NCBI GenBank assembly: GCA_937895465.1
Contig: CALAYY010000142.1
Location: 1 to 14,928, forward strand
DNA from: an uncultured Clostridia bacterium
GTDB lineage: Bacteria; Bacillota; Clostridia; Christensenellales; DUVY01
Direction of reading: 5' to 3'
DNA length: 14,928 bases
Shown: positions 13,763 through 14,928 of the stretch, piece after piece
Layout of the letters: every line of letters starts with the position of its first letter
Position numbering within the stretch: position 1 is the first letter of the stretch
Program-made: the position numbers and the translations under genes
Notes under the pieces: generated by a model
The model's database searches: none
Told to the model about the DNA's origin: nothing
Seen by the model: the letters and a program-made list of their open reading frames with translations, nothing else

Positions 13763-14827
13763 TTATTTTTTGATATCAATACTTCTTTTGGAAGATAAAG
13801 ACAGCATTTTTTTGGATCTTCGGGCTTTTAAATAAAATATTAATACGGCAAGGATATAAAAAAAGCCTATTAATCCGCTTATCGGATAAAATGAATCAAC
13901 AATAGTCTTAAACCCGATTCTTGATATTATCAATCCTACAATCAGAACAGCTGAAATCGATAATGCCCTGTTTTTGACAAAGCTTATAGTCCATGAATTG
14001 ATGGTATATACCGCAGCCAAAACTGTAGTAAAGATTCCGCCCCAGATTATTATAGCAGCAGCAAACGACATATTCATTCTTGAAGCTATTTCCATAACAG
14101 GCATACTTGAATTAAAAACATTAAGTCCGGCACACATAATAGCCGCCGTAAGTAAAGCAATAAAAATCCCTATTATCGTGCTTCCTGTTGAGGCACCTCG
14201 TATCTGCTCTTTTAATGGGATTTTTATAGTTGTGATAACACCTACAGAAAGCATAATATTCATTGAAACATAAATTGCCACATAAAAAATCATCAGTCCT
14301 ATATTGTTGGAATAGTTCATTTCATACGGCACAGGATTGGTCAAACTAAAAATGCTAATAATTAATGCCATATATAAAATAATAGGAACAAGCACTGCAT
14401 TGACATCCATCAAGGTATCTATGCCTCTATATATTACAACAAAGGTCAGAACAGCAGTAACTATGCTTATTATAGGATATTGAGAGAGATTGTAACTTTC
14501 TAACAGCGAATCACAGCCTGCAAACATCGTTGATAATATTATCACATAATTAAACAATATTATAAAATCCATTACGGGAGAAAACTTGCCAAAGACTGCA
14601 CGATGAAACCCTTCCATTCCGTCAGGTTTTACCATTTTGCCTACGGTCATAAAGAGCGCAAGAGAAAAAAACAGCAACACAGCACAAAGAACAGCAATAG
14701 GAATAGATGCATAGCCAAATTTTCCAAAAAAAGTGACAAGCTCCCTTCCTGAGGCAAAGCCTGCTCCAACTATAGTGGCAACAATAAGCATCCCCACTCT
14801 GAAGGTCTGCCAAAAAGATTTTTTCAT
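13763..14827 (-). CDS. YkvI-family membrane transporter (APC/LeuT-fold)
   Basis: Polytopic membrane protein of 354 residues with about ten hydrophobic helices. The N-terminal IVATIVGAGFASGRELVTFF (about 15-34) matches the opening helix of YkvI-like proteins, where an unwound GAGFASG-type segment is expected to contact the substrate, as in the amino acid-polyamine-cation superfamily. Other marks are VIYRGIDTLMDVNAVLVPIIL and AAVYTINSWTISF. The family's substrate is not established; amino-acid-like solutes are a guess from the fold. The C-terminus is basic and Ser/Lys-rich. The ribosome binding site is poor. A TATAAT box lies at 14864-14869. It shares no obvious theme with the mannan genes. Confidence 0.82.
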   Translation of the reverse strand: MKKSFWQTFRVGMLIVATIVGAGFASGRELVTFFGKFGYASIPIAVLCAVLLFFSLALFMTVGKMVKPDGMEGFHRAVFGKFSPVMDFIILFNYVIILSTMFAGCDSLLESYNLSQYPIISIVTAVLTFVVIYRGIDTLMDVNAVLVPIILYMALIISIFSLTNPVPYEMNYSNNIGLMIFYVAIYVSMNIMLSVGVITTIKIPLKEQIRGASTGSTIIGIFIALLTAAIMCAGLNVFNSSMPVMEIASRMNMSFAAAIIIWGGIFTTVLAAVYTINSWTISFVKNRALSISAVLIVGLIISRIGFKTIVDSFYPISGLIGFFYILAVLIFYLKARRSKKMLSLSSKRSIDIKK

Positions 14828-14863
14828 TTATATCAATATATTATGAAGTTAGGGCTTTAATTC

Positions 14864-14892
14864 ATTATACGTCCCAAAGACATATAACTGAA
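14864..14892 (-). promoter_or_regulatory. Candidate promoter of the YkvI-like gene
   Basis: On the minus strand a perfect TATAAT (14864-14869) is preceded at 17 nt by TTCAGT (14887-14892), a weak match to TTGACA. This would start transcription about 30 nt before the ATG. Confidence 0.4.
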
Positions 14893-14906
14893 GGTTGAAA
14901 ACCTTC
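14890..14906. repeat. Perfect short hairpin at the right edge
   Basis: GAAGGTT-GAA-AACCTTC is a perfect 7-bp inverted repeat with a 3-nt loop. No T-run follows on either strand, so it is not a standard terminator. It overlaps the weak -35 of the YkvI-like gene and may be the end of an upstream element or an operator. Confidence 0.45.
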
Positions 14907-14928
14907 GTAATTCGGTCATGTGCAGGCT

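Noticed and set aside
13974..14273. Plus-strand open frame of 99 codons
   Set aside because: Antisense to the YkvI-like transporter; its I/A-rich sequence is the mirror of membrane helices.
1..14928. CRISPR arrays, insertion sequences, tRNA or rRNA genes
   Set aside because: No spaced direct repeats, transposase-like proteins, terminal inverted repeats or tRNA cloverleaf signals were seen on either strand.

Overview
The window reads as a low-GC Gram-positive (Firmicutes/Clostridia-like) chromosome segment. The evidence is AT-rich intergenic DNA, strong AGGAGG ribosome binding sites, lipobox lipoprotein signals instead of outer-membrane machinery, U-tailed hairpin terminators and a YkvI-type transporter. 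I cannot name a species. All twelve supported genes lie on the minus strand, so transcription runs from the right edge to the left.

The centre (about 12.5 kb down to 2.45 kb) is a roughly 10-kb operon of seven genes for alpha-1,6-linked mannan. In transcription order: a CUT1 sugar-binding lipoprotein (11005-12477), two MalF/MalG-type permeases (10084-10986, 9151-10077), an 875-residue membrane-anchored surface protein built of four degenerate ~172-residue units with LGFP-like motifs (6458-9085), a cytoplasmic GH125 exo-alpha-1,6-mannosidase (5158-6417), and two exported GH76 endo-alpha-1,6-mannanase-type lipoproteins (3935-5161, 2501-3925). A near-consensus sigma-A promoter (TTGACA/TATAAT) precedes it and a strong hairpin terminator ends it. 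A GntR-LacI (AraR-like) repressor follows at 1248-2348 and is the likely local regulator. The proposed flow is: GH76 lipoproteins cut mannan at the surface, the repeat protein and binding lipoprotein capture the products, the permeases import oligosaccharides using an ATPase encoded elsewhere, and GH125 trims them to mannose inside the cell.

The right flank (12.7-14.9 kb) holds an orphan NMT1/SsuA/TauA-type binding lipoprotein and a YkvI-family membrane transporter. The left flank (0-1.1 kb) holds a Maf nucleotide pyrophosphatase and a small zinc-ribbon membrane protein. Neither flank has an obvious link to mannan.

The most novel-looking items are the repeat-built surface protein, whose fold and ligand in this setting are unclear, and a TATAACATTT motif shared by the operon and regulator promoter regions. 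All functions are inferred from reading the protein sequences; no database search was run.
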